Assembly: GCF_042885655.1 (NCBI RefSeq)
Contig: NZ_JBHVRO010000003.1
Span: forward strand, 434,001-498,000
DNA length: 64,000 bases
Source of the DNA: Psychrobacillus sp042885655
Lineage (GTDB): Bacteria > Bacillota > Bacilli > Bacillales_A > Planococcaceae
Reading direction: 5' to 3'
Part shown: in pieces, positions 42,801 through 50,401 of the stretch
How the letters are laid out: the number at the start of each line of letters is the position of its first letter
How positions within the stretch are numbered: the first letter of the stretch is position 1
Made by a program: the position numbers and the translations under genes
The notes under the pieces: model-generated
Databases searched by the model: none
What the model was told of the DNA's origin: nothing
What the model saw: only the letters and a program-made list of their open reading frames with translations

Positions 42801-44360
42801 AACGAATGGGAAGTGCGGCAACCAGCGATGATTTATCAGCAGGGTCAACGCTTGGATGAGAAATGGTTTGCACCAGTTGTACGTCCTCGCTTCGGTGAAG
42901 GTTTTTGGGTGCCTGTCCGTTTTGAAAATGACCTGATTTTCAATGTTCCTTCTTGGGCTGATTCAGGCGATGGAAACACGGGGTGGGATCTTTCCAGTAC
43001 TGGAAAGCAAACACTGAAACTTTATCAAGAGTCTGACTTAGTTGAAACGTCAAGCGATCAGATTATTGTATTGTGGGATGCTCCGGAAGAAAACACTAAA
43101 TTTCGTTTGGTGAATGATGTAACTCGCGATCCGGAGCGATGGAACACATCAGTTAGCACACATACTGAGTGGACGATTTGGACTGAAATGCAAGAAGAAT
43201 TCGAATCATTCCTTCCAATGATTTCACTTGATTACAAAGTGGATACGGACATGAAAGGGAATGCAGTCGCAGGGGACACGATTAAACTGGGACTGAGTGC
43301 GTCGCAGATAGATTATGCATCTGGAAATGGAAAAATTGTAGGTGCTTCACTTGAAGTTTCGTTTAACGAAGGAAAGACTTGGGAAAAGGCAGAATTGGTT
43401 CGTGAAGGGGAAGGCTGGAGAGCCAACATTAGCAACGCTAGTAAGAGTGGAACCTTTGTCTCTCTTCGTGCGAGCGCATGGGATGATTTAGGGAATCGCA
43501 TAGATCAAACTGTTATAAAAGCTTTTGGTGTCTCGGAATCAGAAGTTACACTTTCTACAGACAAACTGGACTATTCTCTAACAAAAGGAACGACAAGCCA
43601 AATGAAAGTTAAAGCAGTAACAACTCCAAAACAAAGTAAAATGACAGAAGAAGATGTAACAAATAAAGCTACGTATGTAGTGAAAGATGATAACGTTGCA
43701 TCTGTTACGAACGGCTTAATAACAGCTAAAGCAAAAGGCTCAACGAAAGTTACAATTTCTTACGGTGGAAATGAAGTGACGGTAAATATAAAAGTGACAG
43801 AACCTGCAGTAGATCCAGGTCCTGGTAGCGGTGGAGGATATACACCACCAACAACAACGCCAACACCACCAGTTCAACCGAATTTATGCGACGAGAATGC
43901 TAAATCTGGCTGTCTTCAAGTGAACAAGACAACTCCAGTATATGTATTAGAAAATAACCGCTTGAAAAAAGTAGGAGAAGCAGTAAAAGGACAAAATTTA
44001 CCGGTTAAACAAGTCATTTCTCCAATGCTTGGGCTAGGTGGAGACATCTGGTTGGAACGAACAGCAGCAATTTTATACGAAACACCATCTAAAGAAATGC
44101 TTGCTAAAAACCAATTGCCAGCCAACAAACGTCCAATACAAATTTGGAAAGGCCTAGAGTTAACTCCAGGTCAAATTGGAAAAGTGACTATTCTAAAAGA
44201 TACAGTCATTTGGCAATCAATTGATAAAACAACTAAACTACCAAGAGTCTTGAAAAAAGGTGAACAATATAGAGTGTATCGCTATGTTCCAGGTATGTAC
44301 CAAGTTAGCGACAAAGAATATATTGTACAAGATTCAAACGTAGTACTCTTCAAAAAATAA
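39810..44360 (+). CDS. secreted S8 subtilisin-like protease 5 with C-terminal retention-type domain
   Basis: A 1516-residue divergent subtilase. ATG 39810 follows TAGGAGA. Signal peptide (about 1-30, ending AFAN); a propeptide-like region of about 200 residues without a clear I9 signature; catalytic Asp247 (AVLDTGID), His279 (HGHGTHVAS) and Ser450 (SGTSMATPHVAG). Only 170 residues separate His and Ser, so no PA insert is present there; instead a PA-like segment lies after the catalytic domain (about 800-900). Further beta domains, one Big2 domain (about 1245-1330), linker PGPGSGGGYTPPTTTPTPP and the shared C-terminal domain (about 1359-1516) follow. Its body differs from proteases 1-4, but its tail is almost identical to that of the 2252-residue protein, including at DNA level. 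Confidence 0.92.
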   Translation: MGNYKFKKLIATLMATAMLTFPTLQAFANDPFSDNQKAFDVIDSKYIGESSKTSSGNHVITLITGDVVTVTYIEGGKSVISVEPANGAGGGTSIMTLGKDTYVIPDEAMSYVVSDFLDKDLFNITALLEYGYNDENQSTLPVIVQYTPKNARFELALPATLAGSERTHILESIDGVAVSTEKEQTRAFWDDITENAAADSRKTGGIKKVWLDGRVEVNLAESVPQVGAPDAWESGFDGEGITVAVLDTGIDSDHPDLVNQIDKIESFVPEEDARDYHGHGTHVASTVLGTGAASNGLNKGVAPGAHLIVGKVLSSSGYGQDSWIIDGMEWAAENAKVVNMSLGDPKPSDGTDPLSQAVNNLSEETGALFVIAAGNSGMEGIGSPGAADAALTVGSVDKSDSLSWFSTKGPRFMDSGLKPDLVAPGSDIIAARSQYASQGDGSYLSLSGTSMATPHVAGAAAILAQRYPDWTGDQLKSALMSTTKMLDYIKPYEGGAGRLDVAAAISSTIYAKGSLDFGFFQWPHDEETLVEKTVSYTNVSDQPVTLDLSATFIDNNGIASEELLQLSADQVTVPANESAEVTVTVDPKEAAVGSRYQGQLTAMVDGQIVAHTAMVMGKEEERFSLTINATNRDGNPAETVVSIVGPNNYPGFLNVQGTTELRLPPGTYSVMSMMDVDTDTDHAGVAMLGNPEVVIVDGPEIVELDARNAVEITASVPEKTEAKFRKLEYYRSFSETNTITGRYLLPEWIDKMYAEPTETVKTGEFHLNTRWRLIKPVLSINVDELELDTLTLPGSEPLEGKHQLTAVYAVQGTPEDYKNLDVKDKAVIVQRSNVINGSERAAAAYAAGAKLLIVVNDKPTEFLEWVGIEDFLDSNPIAVASVSGTEGIELIKLAKNGNLILNIEGTPNTPYVYDLIDNHHNAIPEDLSYSPTANELVKINAQYYSDRSASGEEFRWDIPSYSENGVGFNYQLSLPSVRIEWVSAPEETIWYHQARVVNEWEVRQPAMIYQQGQRLDEKWFAPVVRPRFGEGFWVPVRFENDLIFNVPSWADSGDGNTGWDLSSTGKQTLKLYQESDLVETSSDQIIVLWDAPEENTKFRLVNDVTRDPERWNTSVSTHTEWTIWTEMQEEFESFLPMISLDYKVDTDMKGNAVAGDTIKLGLSASQIDYASGNGKIVGASLEVSFNEGKTWEKAELVREGEGWRANISNASKSGTFVSLRASAWDDLGNRIDQTVIKAFGVSESEVTLSTDKLDYSLTKGTTSQMKVKAVTTPKQSKMTEEDVTNKATYVVKDDNVASVTNGLITAKAKGSTKVTISYGGNEVTVNIKVTEPAVDPGPGSGGGYTPPTTTPTPPVQPNLCDENAKSGCLQVNKTTPVYVLENNRLKKVGEAVKGQNLPVKQVISPMLGLGGDIWLERTAAILYETPSKEMLAKNQLPANKRPIQIWKGLELTPGQIGKVTILKDTVIWQSIDKTTKLPRVLKKGEQYRVYRYVPGMYQVSDKEYIVQDSNVVLFKK
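44113..44360 (+). repeat. near-identical 3' tract shared with 37750-37997
   Basis: Partner of the tract at 37750-37997, encoding the last 82 residues of the shared C-terminal domain. Confidence 0.85.
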
Positions 44361-44405
44361 AAAAATGCTCCTAGACATGTTAATCATGCTAGGAGCATTT
44401 TTTTG
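44361..44405 (+). terminator. rho-independent terminator (GCTCCTAG type)
   Basis: AAATGCTCCTAG and CTAGGAGCATTT form the stem (a CATG pair lies inside), followed by seven T. It shares the GCTCCTAG heart with the terminators of proteases 2 and 3. Confidence 0.9.
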
Positions 44406-44684
44406 TGGCTCTATTCTATTAAAAGAAAATGAATTAATGGAATATAAACTGGTATCAATTTCACACATTATTTTCCTGAATTAAACCCTTGTTGGAGGAA
44501 GCATGTTTTCTAGTTTGATTAGATAAAAAAGATTGTTCTTAAATTAAGTGAGTTTATATCTTCATGACCAATTCAGCCAAATTGCATTGGCTACTTCAAT
44601 AATAAGCAGACTGCTCATATAAATGATTAAAAAAGGCATATATTGAGAATGGTGAGCTTGTTAAGAAGGAGGAATGGATTTCGA
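44406..44684. other. gap upstream of the S-layer-like gene
   Basis: AT-rich. A well-placed GGAGGA site precedes a seven-codon frame at 44503-44526 (MFSSLIR), which could be a leader or chance. No other gene is seen. Confidence 0.35.
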
Positions 44685-46919
44685 ATGAAGAATAAAGTTA
44701 TTAAAATAGCGGTTTCATCCATTATTGCGACATCTGCATTTGTAGCTGTTTCACCAAGTAAAAAAGGTGATGCTGCTTCAAATATGGAGCAATTAATGGT
44801 CGATGCTCAAAATGCTAGTAACGTATTAAAATGGGCAATTTCTGTCGAGGGTTCAGCGGACGGGGTGACGCAGCCATGGGAGCAATTTAATGATGCAAAA
44901 ATGGCAATTGCAAAAGTCGAAGCAGGATTAAGTGGAGTGAATTTCTCAGATAAGTTGAAGTACGAAGCAAGACTCGTTGATCCAAAAGTTCAAATACAAA
45001 GGGCTCAAGGGTATCTGGATGCGATTACCGCTAGTTCAAAAATCCATGCAAAAACAAATTCTCTTTCTGCGGCAGTCTATTCAAATAACTTAGATCAAGT
45101 GGAAAAGGCTTATCACGAAATGACTGCGGAGTTTCGTAAACAAACGATATTATTAGATAGAGTGTACGGCCAATCTACACGTGATAGAATTCGAAATGCT
45201 GTAAAAGGACCAGCAGAGAAGTTAATAAATGAATTAAAAAACGATGTAACTGTTCATATGTTGGCGAAGGGGGCAGAGGAAGATGTTAGAAGGGGAAATT
45301 ATACGGAGGCAGCAAAGAAAGTATACGAAGCACAAGCGATTCTGAGGTCAAATGTATTGATCTGGGGTAAGGCACTTCAATTTAGAATAGAAAATGTAAA
45401 TACATCTTTACCTTTTCAAATTGTATCGAGTTCTATAGTTAATAACACGACATTGACGATAAAGCTGAATAAACCCGTTTCTTCAATTAAAACTTCTGAT
45501 TTCTCCATTAATAATGGTTTGACTGTTACGAATGCTACTTTAAGTAAAGATGGATTAACTATCACTTTAACGACTTCTATTCAAATACCTGGCACGACTT
45601 ATACGTTGAAATATAAAACAAACACCTTCTCTTTTACTATTCCAGGGAATGTTATCCCAATCTATGTTGGAGATAGGACTGTTCAACATAGAGAAACATC
45701 TGAAGTAATTACATTAGCGGCTATATTTAAAGAGTCGAATGGCAAGCCATCTACTGCTACAGTTCGTGTTGATATTCCCGTGGGATTAAAGTTAGTTTCG
45801 GTGAATGGAGCGGCAAATAATACAGCAGGAGCAAACTCTGTTAATGTGACACCTGACAAGAATGGTATGGTAACAATTGTATTCACAGCAAAAGATCTAA
45901 CTAGCCCTGCACTTGATAAATTGATTACCTTTAATAAAATGGAGAAAAATAAAGTAGTAGAAACTCAAACTTCTAGTTCTTTCAATTTCTATGTACCCGC
46001 AAATGCAGGTTTATTTTCTAATAAAAATGTGCGCTTTATAGACTCAAATTTTGGCTACTTCGTAACGACTGATGGAATAAAATACAAATTGAAAGGTTAC
46101 GGAGATGTTTATCAAATTGATGGAACTCCAATTTCATTTGATTCATTTAAAGCTACTCTAAACATAGGAAACATTATCAACGGAACATACCATCCAACCT
46201 CTACTTCTTCCTTTAATATCTTCTATAATATGAATATATCGTCTATTAACCTGAATTCCAAGTTTACTTATAAACCGGGAACTATGGGGTATCGAATGAA
46301 TGGCAGTAAAATCGAGTTGTTCGGAACAGGGCAACCAAATTATGATCTATTCTTCTTCAAAAATGCAGGAGTTTCACTAGGAAAAACAAAGGTGAATACG
46401 AACGGAACTTGGACATTTACGACAAACGTAGATGCAAATACATTGACAGACTATTCGATTGTTCAACAAATCGCCGGTATATCTATGCCCCCTTATAATA
46501 GCGGCAATGCTATAACGCTAAGGGTAATTGAAGGACCATTTGAGATTGCTTGGATTAGTGACGGCATGAGTAAAGATGAGAATTTATCAAATGAAGAAAT
46601 TACATTTACAATTGCCCCATTAAAATATAATAATGGGTCGATTTTGACACAAGATCAAGCAATAATTTCGAAGCAAGCTTCTATTGTATTAAAAGATTCC
46701 GATGGAACAAAAGTCAAATTCACAAACAGTCAAAATGATACGTATTTCACAACAGTGAAAAATGGATTTAATATAAGGTTTGGCTCAGGAATAATGCTTA
46801 ATAAAGGGAAAGATGGAAAGCTCTCTGGAGCATTGAGTATTGAATCAGTTGAAGGAGTTACGAATGAATACGGATTAACATTGAAAATAAATACAGCAGA
46901 TCAGATTAATAGGTATTAA
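44685..46919 (+). CDS. secreted S-layer-like surface protein
   Basis: A 744-residue exported protein beginning MKNKVIKIAVSSIIATSAFV, with signal cleavage near GDAAS. The next 220 residues are helical (LLDRVYGQSTRDRIRNAVKG, VRRGNYTEAAKKVYEAQAIL) and resemble the cell-wall-polymer-binding N-terminal region of SbsC-type S-layer proteins; a SbsA-type Ig-like domain (about 245-330, IVNNTTLTIKLNKPV) and further beta domains follow. It lacks the C-terminal domain of the five exoproteins upstream. The frame is open from 44643, but ATG 44685 is the start that begins with a proper signal peptide; the AAGGAGG site lies 12 bases away, slightly far. It may be a structural wall-bound protein. Confidence 0.78.
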   Translation: MKNKVIKIAVSSIIATSAFVAVSPSKKGDAASNMEQLMVDAQNASNVLKWAISVEGSADGVTQPWEQFNDAKMAIAKVEAGLSGVNFSDKLKYEARLVDPKVQIQRAQGYLDAITASSKIHAKTNSLSAAVYSNNLDQVEKAYHEMTAEFRKQTILLDRVYGQSTRDRIRNAVKGPAEKLINELKNDVTVHMLAKGAEEDVRRGNYTEAAKKVYEAQAILRSNVLIWGKALQFRIENVNTSLPFQIVSSSIVNNTTLTIKLNKPVSSIKTSDFSINNGLTVTNATLSKDGLTITLTTSIQIPGTTYTLKYKTNTFSFTIPGNVIPIYVGDRTVQHRETSEVITLAAIFKESNGKPSTATVRVDIPVGLKLVSVNGAANNTAGANSVNVTPDKNGMVTIVFTAKDLTSPALDKLITFNKMEKNKVVETQTSSSFNFYVPANAGLFSNKNVRFIDSNFGYFVTTDGIKYKLKGYGDVYQIDGTPISFDSFKATLNIGNIINGTYHPTSTSSFNIFYNMNISSINLNSKFTYKPGTMGYRMNGSKIELFGTGQPNYDLFFFKNAGVSLGKTKVNTNGTWTFTTNVDANTLTDYSIVQQIAGISMPPYNSGNAITLRVIEGPFEIAWISDGMSKDENLSNEEITFTIAPLKYNNGSILTQDQAIISKQASIVLKDSDGTKVKFTNSQNDTYFTTVKNGFNIRFGSGIMLNKGKDGKLSGALSIESVEGVTNEYGLTLKINTADQINRY

Positions 46920-47088
46920 AGTAGAAACTCACGATTGAGTGTGTTTTTATGTAAATGGAGTTGGGGGCTGTCTTAAGTAGGCGGTTCCTTTTTTATTGAA
47001 CTAAAAATAATGTTCTAAACAAATAGCATTGGGAAAAAATAGCGTATTATTGTTTTATCTTTTATGATTAATAAAAGGAGATGAAGAA

Positions 47089-47982
47089 ATGAGAAAAGCT
47101 TTAGTTTTAGGGGGAACAAGATTTTTTGGCGTGCATCTAGTGGAAGCATTATTGGATAAAGGATTTGAGGTAACGATTGCCACAAGAGGAAAAACAGTGG
47201 ATTCTTTTTCAACAAGAGTGAATAGAATCGTATGTGATCGATTAAATTTAGTTGAAAGTAAGGAACGCTTTAAAAACGAAAAATGGGATATTATCTTTGA
47301 CCAAATCTGTTATTCTTCAAAGGAAGCAATAGATGCAATTGAAGTGTTCAAGGATAAGACGTTGAAATACGTTTTTACTTCTTCTAAGTCTGTATACGAC
47401 GAAGGAAATGGAGAAGTAGGATATGTGGAAGATGACTTTATTCCAACCAACTATCCAATCATTGAAGGACCAAAAGAGGAATTTTCGTATATGGAAGGAA
47501 AACGACAAGCAGAAGCAGTATTTTTTCAGAAAGCTCCATTTCCAGTAGTAGCAGTTAGATTTCCAATTGTTTTAGGTTTAAATGATTATACCGAACGTCT
47601 TAAATTTCATATAGAGAAAATAGTGAATAATGAGGAAATCCATTTAGTAAATCCAGAAGCCAGTATGGATTTCATATCGGAAGAAGAAGCAGGGCATTTC
47701 CTAGCATGGATTGGACTTTCCGAATTCACGGGCCCTATTAATGCGACATCTGACGGAAAAGTAAAAATTGGGGACATGATTGCTACAATAGAAGAGAAGG
47801 CGCAAACATCTGCGATAATTACTGCTACATCGAATGAAAACAATGCTTCGCCGTACAACATTTCTCAGACGTGGTTAATTAGCAATAAACGAGCAAGAAA
47901 CTTAGGTTTTAAATTTAAAGATTTGAATGAATATCTGCCAGTGCTAATCGAAGATATATTAGAAGAAGTTAAAATAACTTAA
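47089..47982 (+). CDS. NAD-dependent epimerase/dehydratase-like (extended SDR) protein
   Basis: A 297-residue protein with an N-terminal Rossmann nucleotide-binding motif (LVLGGTRFFGVHLVEALL), DRLN in the acidic-loop position and FTSSKSVYDE near the usual catalytic Ser. A YMEGKRQAE segment supplies the Tyr-x-x-x-Lys-like pair (YMEGK). This is the extended short-chain dehydrogenase family, near the Bacillus nucleoside-diphosphate-sugar epimerase-like proteins. ATG 47089 has an AAAAGGAG site. It stands alone. The substrate is unknown. Confidence 0.85.
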   Translation: MRKALVLGGTRFFGVHLVEALLDKGFEVTIATRGKTVDSFSTRVNRIVCDRLNLVESKERFKNEKWDIIFDQICYSSKEAIDAIEVFKDKTLKYVFTSSKSVYDEGNGEVGYVEDDFIPTNYPIIEGPKEEFSYMEGKRQAEAVFFQKAPFPVVAVRFPIVLGLNDYTERLKFHIEKIVNNEEIHLVNPEASMDFISEEEAGHFLAWIGLSEFTGPINATSDGKVKIGDMIATIEEKAQTSAIITATSNENNASPYNISQTWLISNKRARNLGFKFKDLNEYLPVLIEDILEEVKIT

Positions 47983-48005
47983 ATTCACAATTCATATAAA
48001 AAATA

Positions 48006-48040
48006 GCCGCCAAAGCGTATAAGCTGAGCGGATTTTTCTA
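48006..48040 (+). terminator. weak terminator
   Basis: CCGCCAAAGC and GCTGAGCGG can pair imperfectly, followed by ATTTTT. It is directly downstream of the epimerase-like gene. Confidence 0.4.
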
Positions 48041-48042
48041 TG

Positions 48043-48087
48043 TTACAAGATTATTACTGGTGCCTGGCACCAGTAATAATCTTGTAA
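48043..48087. repeat. GGTGCC palindromic element, copy 4
   Basis: TTACAAGATTATTACT and AGTAATAATCTTGTAA flank GGTGCCTGGCACC. It is a perfect palindrome between convergent genes, and is identical in its arms to the copy at 55611. Confidence 0.9.
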
Positions 48088-48094
48088 TGTTTTT

Positions 48095-48904
48095 TTAGCC
48101 AATAAAACTTACGAGTTCTTGATTAAACTTGTCTTTCTCGCAATAAAATAACCCATGGCCGCTGTATTCAAAAGGTATTAAAATGGAGTTTTGTATACTT
48201 TGATGCATTAATTCTCCTAAAATAAACGGACATATTTTATCCTGTTTTCCATGCATAATAGCTGTAGGAACTTGTATTTGGGGTAAATCGTTTCGGAGAT
48301 CCTCGTCACGCAAGGAAACTAAACACTTTGCAGTAGCGTTACCTGATGCGATTAACCCAAGCCCATGGAACCAATCGATAAAGCTTTTGGATAAATAGCG
48401 AGCGAAAAAAGTATCTCCAAAATCGCTTAACATTTTAGGGCGATCGGAGTAAGTAGCTTCAATTAGTTTATTGACTTCTCCTATTGTTAATCCGTATGGA
48501 AAATTTGGTCGCTGTGTGAAAATAGGCGCTGCTGCCCCAATAAGCGCAAGTTTTGCAACTTTGTATCCATTATGACGAGCCATATATCGTATAGATATAG
48601 CACCACCCATTGAGTGTCCTGCAAGCGTAATATTCTCTAATCCTAATGTATCAATAATGATGCGGATATCATCTGCCAATCGGTCATAAGAATATCCATC
48701 CCAAGGTCGATTTGATTTGCCAAATCCACGAATATCTATCCCTATGCAACGATAGCCCTTTGCGGGGAGATGATCGAACTGATACTCGAACATCTGATGG
48801 TTTGCGGGCCATCCATGTATGAAGAAAATTGTTTTAGTCGAAGCTGGATTAATATCCTCGACGTAAATATTCACACCTTTTTCTACTTTTACGTAATAAC
48901 CCAT
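48095..48904 (-). CDS. alpha/beta hydrolase
   Basis: A 269-residue alpha/beta-fold hydrolase. The oxyanion motif is FFIHGWPANHQMFEYQ, the nucleophile elbow GHSMGGAI contains the catalytic Ser, the acid is probably the Asp of HGKQDKICP, and the catalytic His lies in YSGHGLF. The IDIRGFGKSNRP strand is typical of haloperoxidase/esterase-like members. A cap of about 60 residues lies between strands 6 and 7. ATG 48904 is used, since GGGAGGA lies six bases upstream; longer starts would run through the site. The substrate is not predictable. Confidence 0.88.
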   Translation of the reverse strand: MGYYVKVEKGVNIYVEDINPASTKTIFFIHGWPANHQMFEYQFDHLPAKGYRCIGIDIRGFGKSNRPWDGYSYDRLADDIRIIIDTLGLENITLAGHSMGGAISIRYMARHNGYKVAKLALIGAAAPIFTQRPNFPYGLTIGEVNKLIEATYSDRPKMLSDFGDTFFARYLSKSFIDWFHGLGLIASGNATAKCLVSLRDEDLRNDLPQIQVPTAIMHGKQDKICPFILGELMHQSIQNSILIPFEYSGHGLFYCEKDKFNQELVSFIG

Positions 48905-49044
48905 CACTATTCCTCCCATACAAAGGCGATCTTTTAATATATGAGATTATAATTAAATTTATTCGATGTGTGGTAATAGGGCTGAATTGCATCTTCGTCC
49001 GTGATTTTTTAGTAGAGAGTAGAGTCTTCTATTATTGCAGTTGT

Positions 49045-49080
49045 ATTACAGGTGCCTGGCACCAGTAATATTTATGTAAT
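49045..49080. repeat. GGTGCC palindromic element, shortened copy 5
   Basis: ATTACA joins directly to GGTGCCTGGCACC, while the right side has the full arm AGTAATATTTATGTAAT. The inner part of the left arm is missing. The copy at 51218 has the same asymmetry. Confidence 0.75.
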
Positions 49081-49175
49081 GATTACCTTGACATATGACG
49101 GCAATTTGCGACAAAATTCGAGTTGGATAAATTGATTTGTAAGGGAGATTTTGCTATCCTTTAAATTGTGAGTAA

Positions 49176-49194
49176 ATAATACTAATTATCATTT
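49176..49194. promoter_or_regulatory. weak PerR/Fur-box-like palindrome
   Basis: AATAATACTAATTATCATT read on the other strand gives TGATAATTAGTATTA, a partial match to the 7-1-7 Fur/PerR pattern, directly before the peroxiredoxin ribosome binding site. PerR control of AhpC is known in Bacillus, but the match is weak on one side. Confidence 0.3.
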
Positions 49195-49208
49195 TGGAGG
49201 GATTATAC

Positions 49209-49751
49209 ATGGCAGAGCGCATGGTAGGTAAACAAGCACCACGTTTTACAATGGACGCAGTTTTAGCGGACAAGTCATTTGGTAAAGTAAGTTTAGAAGA
49301 AATAATGAATGAAGATAAATGGACAGTTTTATTCTTTTATCCAATGGATTTTACTTTTGTTTGTCCAACTGAAATCACGGCGATGTCTGATCGTTATGAT
49401 GAGTTTGAAGATTTAGATGCAGAAGTTATTGGGGTATCTACAGATACAATTCATACGCATTTAGCTTGGATTAACACAGCTCGCCAAGACAATGGTTTAG
49501 GCGAATTAAAATATCCTCTAGCTGCTGATACAAATCATGCAGTTGCACGTGAATATGGTGTGTTAATCGAAGAAGAAGGGATCGCACTTCGCGGACTTTT
49601 CATCATCAATCCTGAAGGCGAAATGCAGTACCAAACAGTATTCCATAATAACATCGGTCGCGACGTAGATGAAACACTTCGCGTACTTCAAGCACTTCAA
49701 ACAGGTGGTCTGTGCCCAGCGAACTGGCGTCCAGGTCAAAAAACACTATAA
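49209..49751 (+). CDS. 2-Cys peroxiredoxin (AhpC/Prx1 family)
   Basis: A 180-residue peroxiredoxin. The peroxidatic cysteine is Cys52 in FTFVCPTEI and the resolving cysteine is Cys169 in GGLCPANW, the typical 2-Cys layout; Arg and Thr of the active site are in place (FVCPTE, ALRGLFIIN). It reduces peroxides in the cytosol and is recycled by AhpF or thioredoxin. No ahpF gene is adjacent. ATG 49209 follows GGAGGGA; TTG 49194 lies in front of the site and is not used. A thioredoxin-like gene follows behind a terminator and could help recycle it. Confidence 0.94.
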   Translation: MAERMVGKQAPRFTMDAVLADKSFGKVSLEEIMNEDKWTVLFFYPMDFTFVCPTEITAMSDRYDEFEDLDAEVIGVSTDTIHTHLAWINTARQDNGLGELKYPLAADTNHAVAREYGVLIEEEGIALRGLFIINPEGEMQYQTVFHNNIGRDVDETLRVLQALQTGGLCPANWRPGQKTL

Positions 49752-49883
49752 TTTAATCAAGGTACTTGAATTTGATTAATATAATATACTTACAGCAGAT
49801 ACCGCAGATTTTATTAAGAAGCTATCAAGCATAAAATCTCGAACATAAATATGCTCAGTTTTATTTGAATTGAATTTAAAAAG

Positions 49884-49919
49884 TTCTCCATGTATTTACT
49901 AGTTCATGGAGAATTTTTT
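49884..49919 (+). terminator. rho-independent terminator
   Basis: TTCTCCATG pairs with CATGGAGAA, followed by TTTTTT, between the peroxiredoxin and thioredoxin-like genes. Confidence 0.88.
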
Positions 49920-49945
49920 ACATATGGAAAAGGAGAAGTTCTGAA

Positions 49946-50401
49946 ATGAAATTACGTACACCAATGCCTGAATTAACTGGCGCTACTGCCTGGTTAAATG
50001 GAGAAGTAACCACTAGTGAGCTAGTCGGCGAAAAACCAACATTAATTCATTTCTGGTCAATCAGCTGTGGACTTTGTAAAGAAGCAATGCCAAATGTGAA
50101 CGAGTTCCGTGACCAGTATAAAGACGAACTAAATGTTGTCGCTGTTCATATGCCACGTTCTGAAAAAGATGTAGATCTTGAGGAAATTAAAAAAGTAGCT
50201 GCGGAACATAATATTACACAACCAATTTTTGTTGATAGCGAGTTAAAGCTAACAGACGTTTTTGAAAATCAATACGTTCCAGCTTATTACGTTTTCGATA
50301 AAGACGGACAACTCCGCCATTTCCAAGCTGGCGGAAGCGGTATGAAAATGCTAGAAAAACGTGTTAACCGAGTGTTGGATGAAATGCGCAACGCAGAATA
50401 A
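49946..50401 (+). CDS. thioredoxin-like (TlpA/ResA-type) protein
   Basis: A 151-residue thioredoxin-fold protein with the redox motif SCGLCKE after the strand LIHFWSI, and a cis-Pro in QYVPAYYVF. The sequence starts MKLRTPMPEL without a signal peptide, so it should act in the cytosol, unlike ResA. The fold and the TlpA-like N-terminal hairpin (TAWLNGE) suggest thiol-disulfide reduction. It stands just downstream of the peroxiredoxin with a terminator between, so expression may be only partly linked. ATG 49946 follows AAAAGGAGA. Confidence 0.9.
   Translation: MKLRTPMPELTGATAWLNGEVTTSELVGEKPTLIHFWSISCGLCKEAMPNVNEFRDQYKDELNVVAVHMPRSEKDVDLEEIKKVAAEHNITQPIFVDSELKLTDVFENQYVPAYYVFDKDGQLRHFQAGGSGMKMLEKRVNRVLDEMRNAE

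Noticed and set aside
6233..44360. Sortase (LPxTG) anchoring of the exoproteins
   Set aside because: All five tails end in charged NV..KK sequences without LPxTG motif, hydrophobic segment and positive tail in the sortase order.
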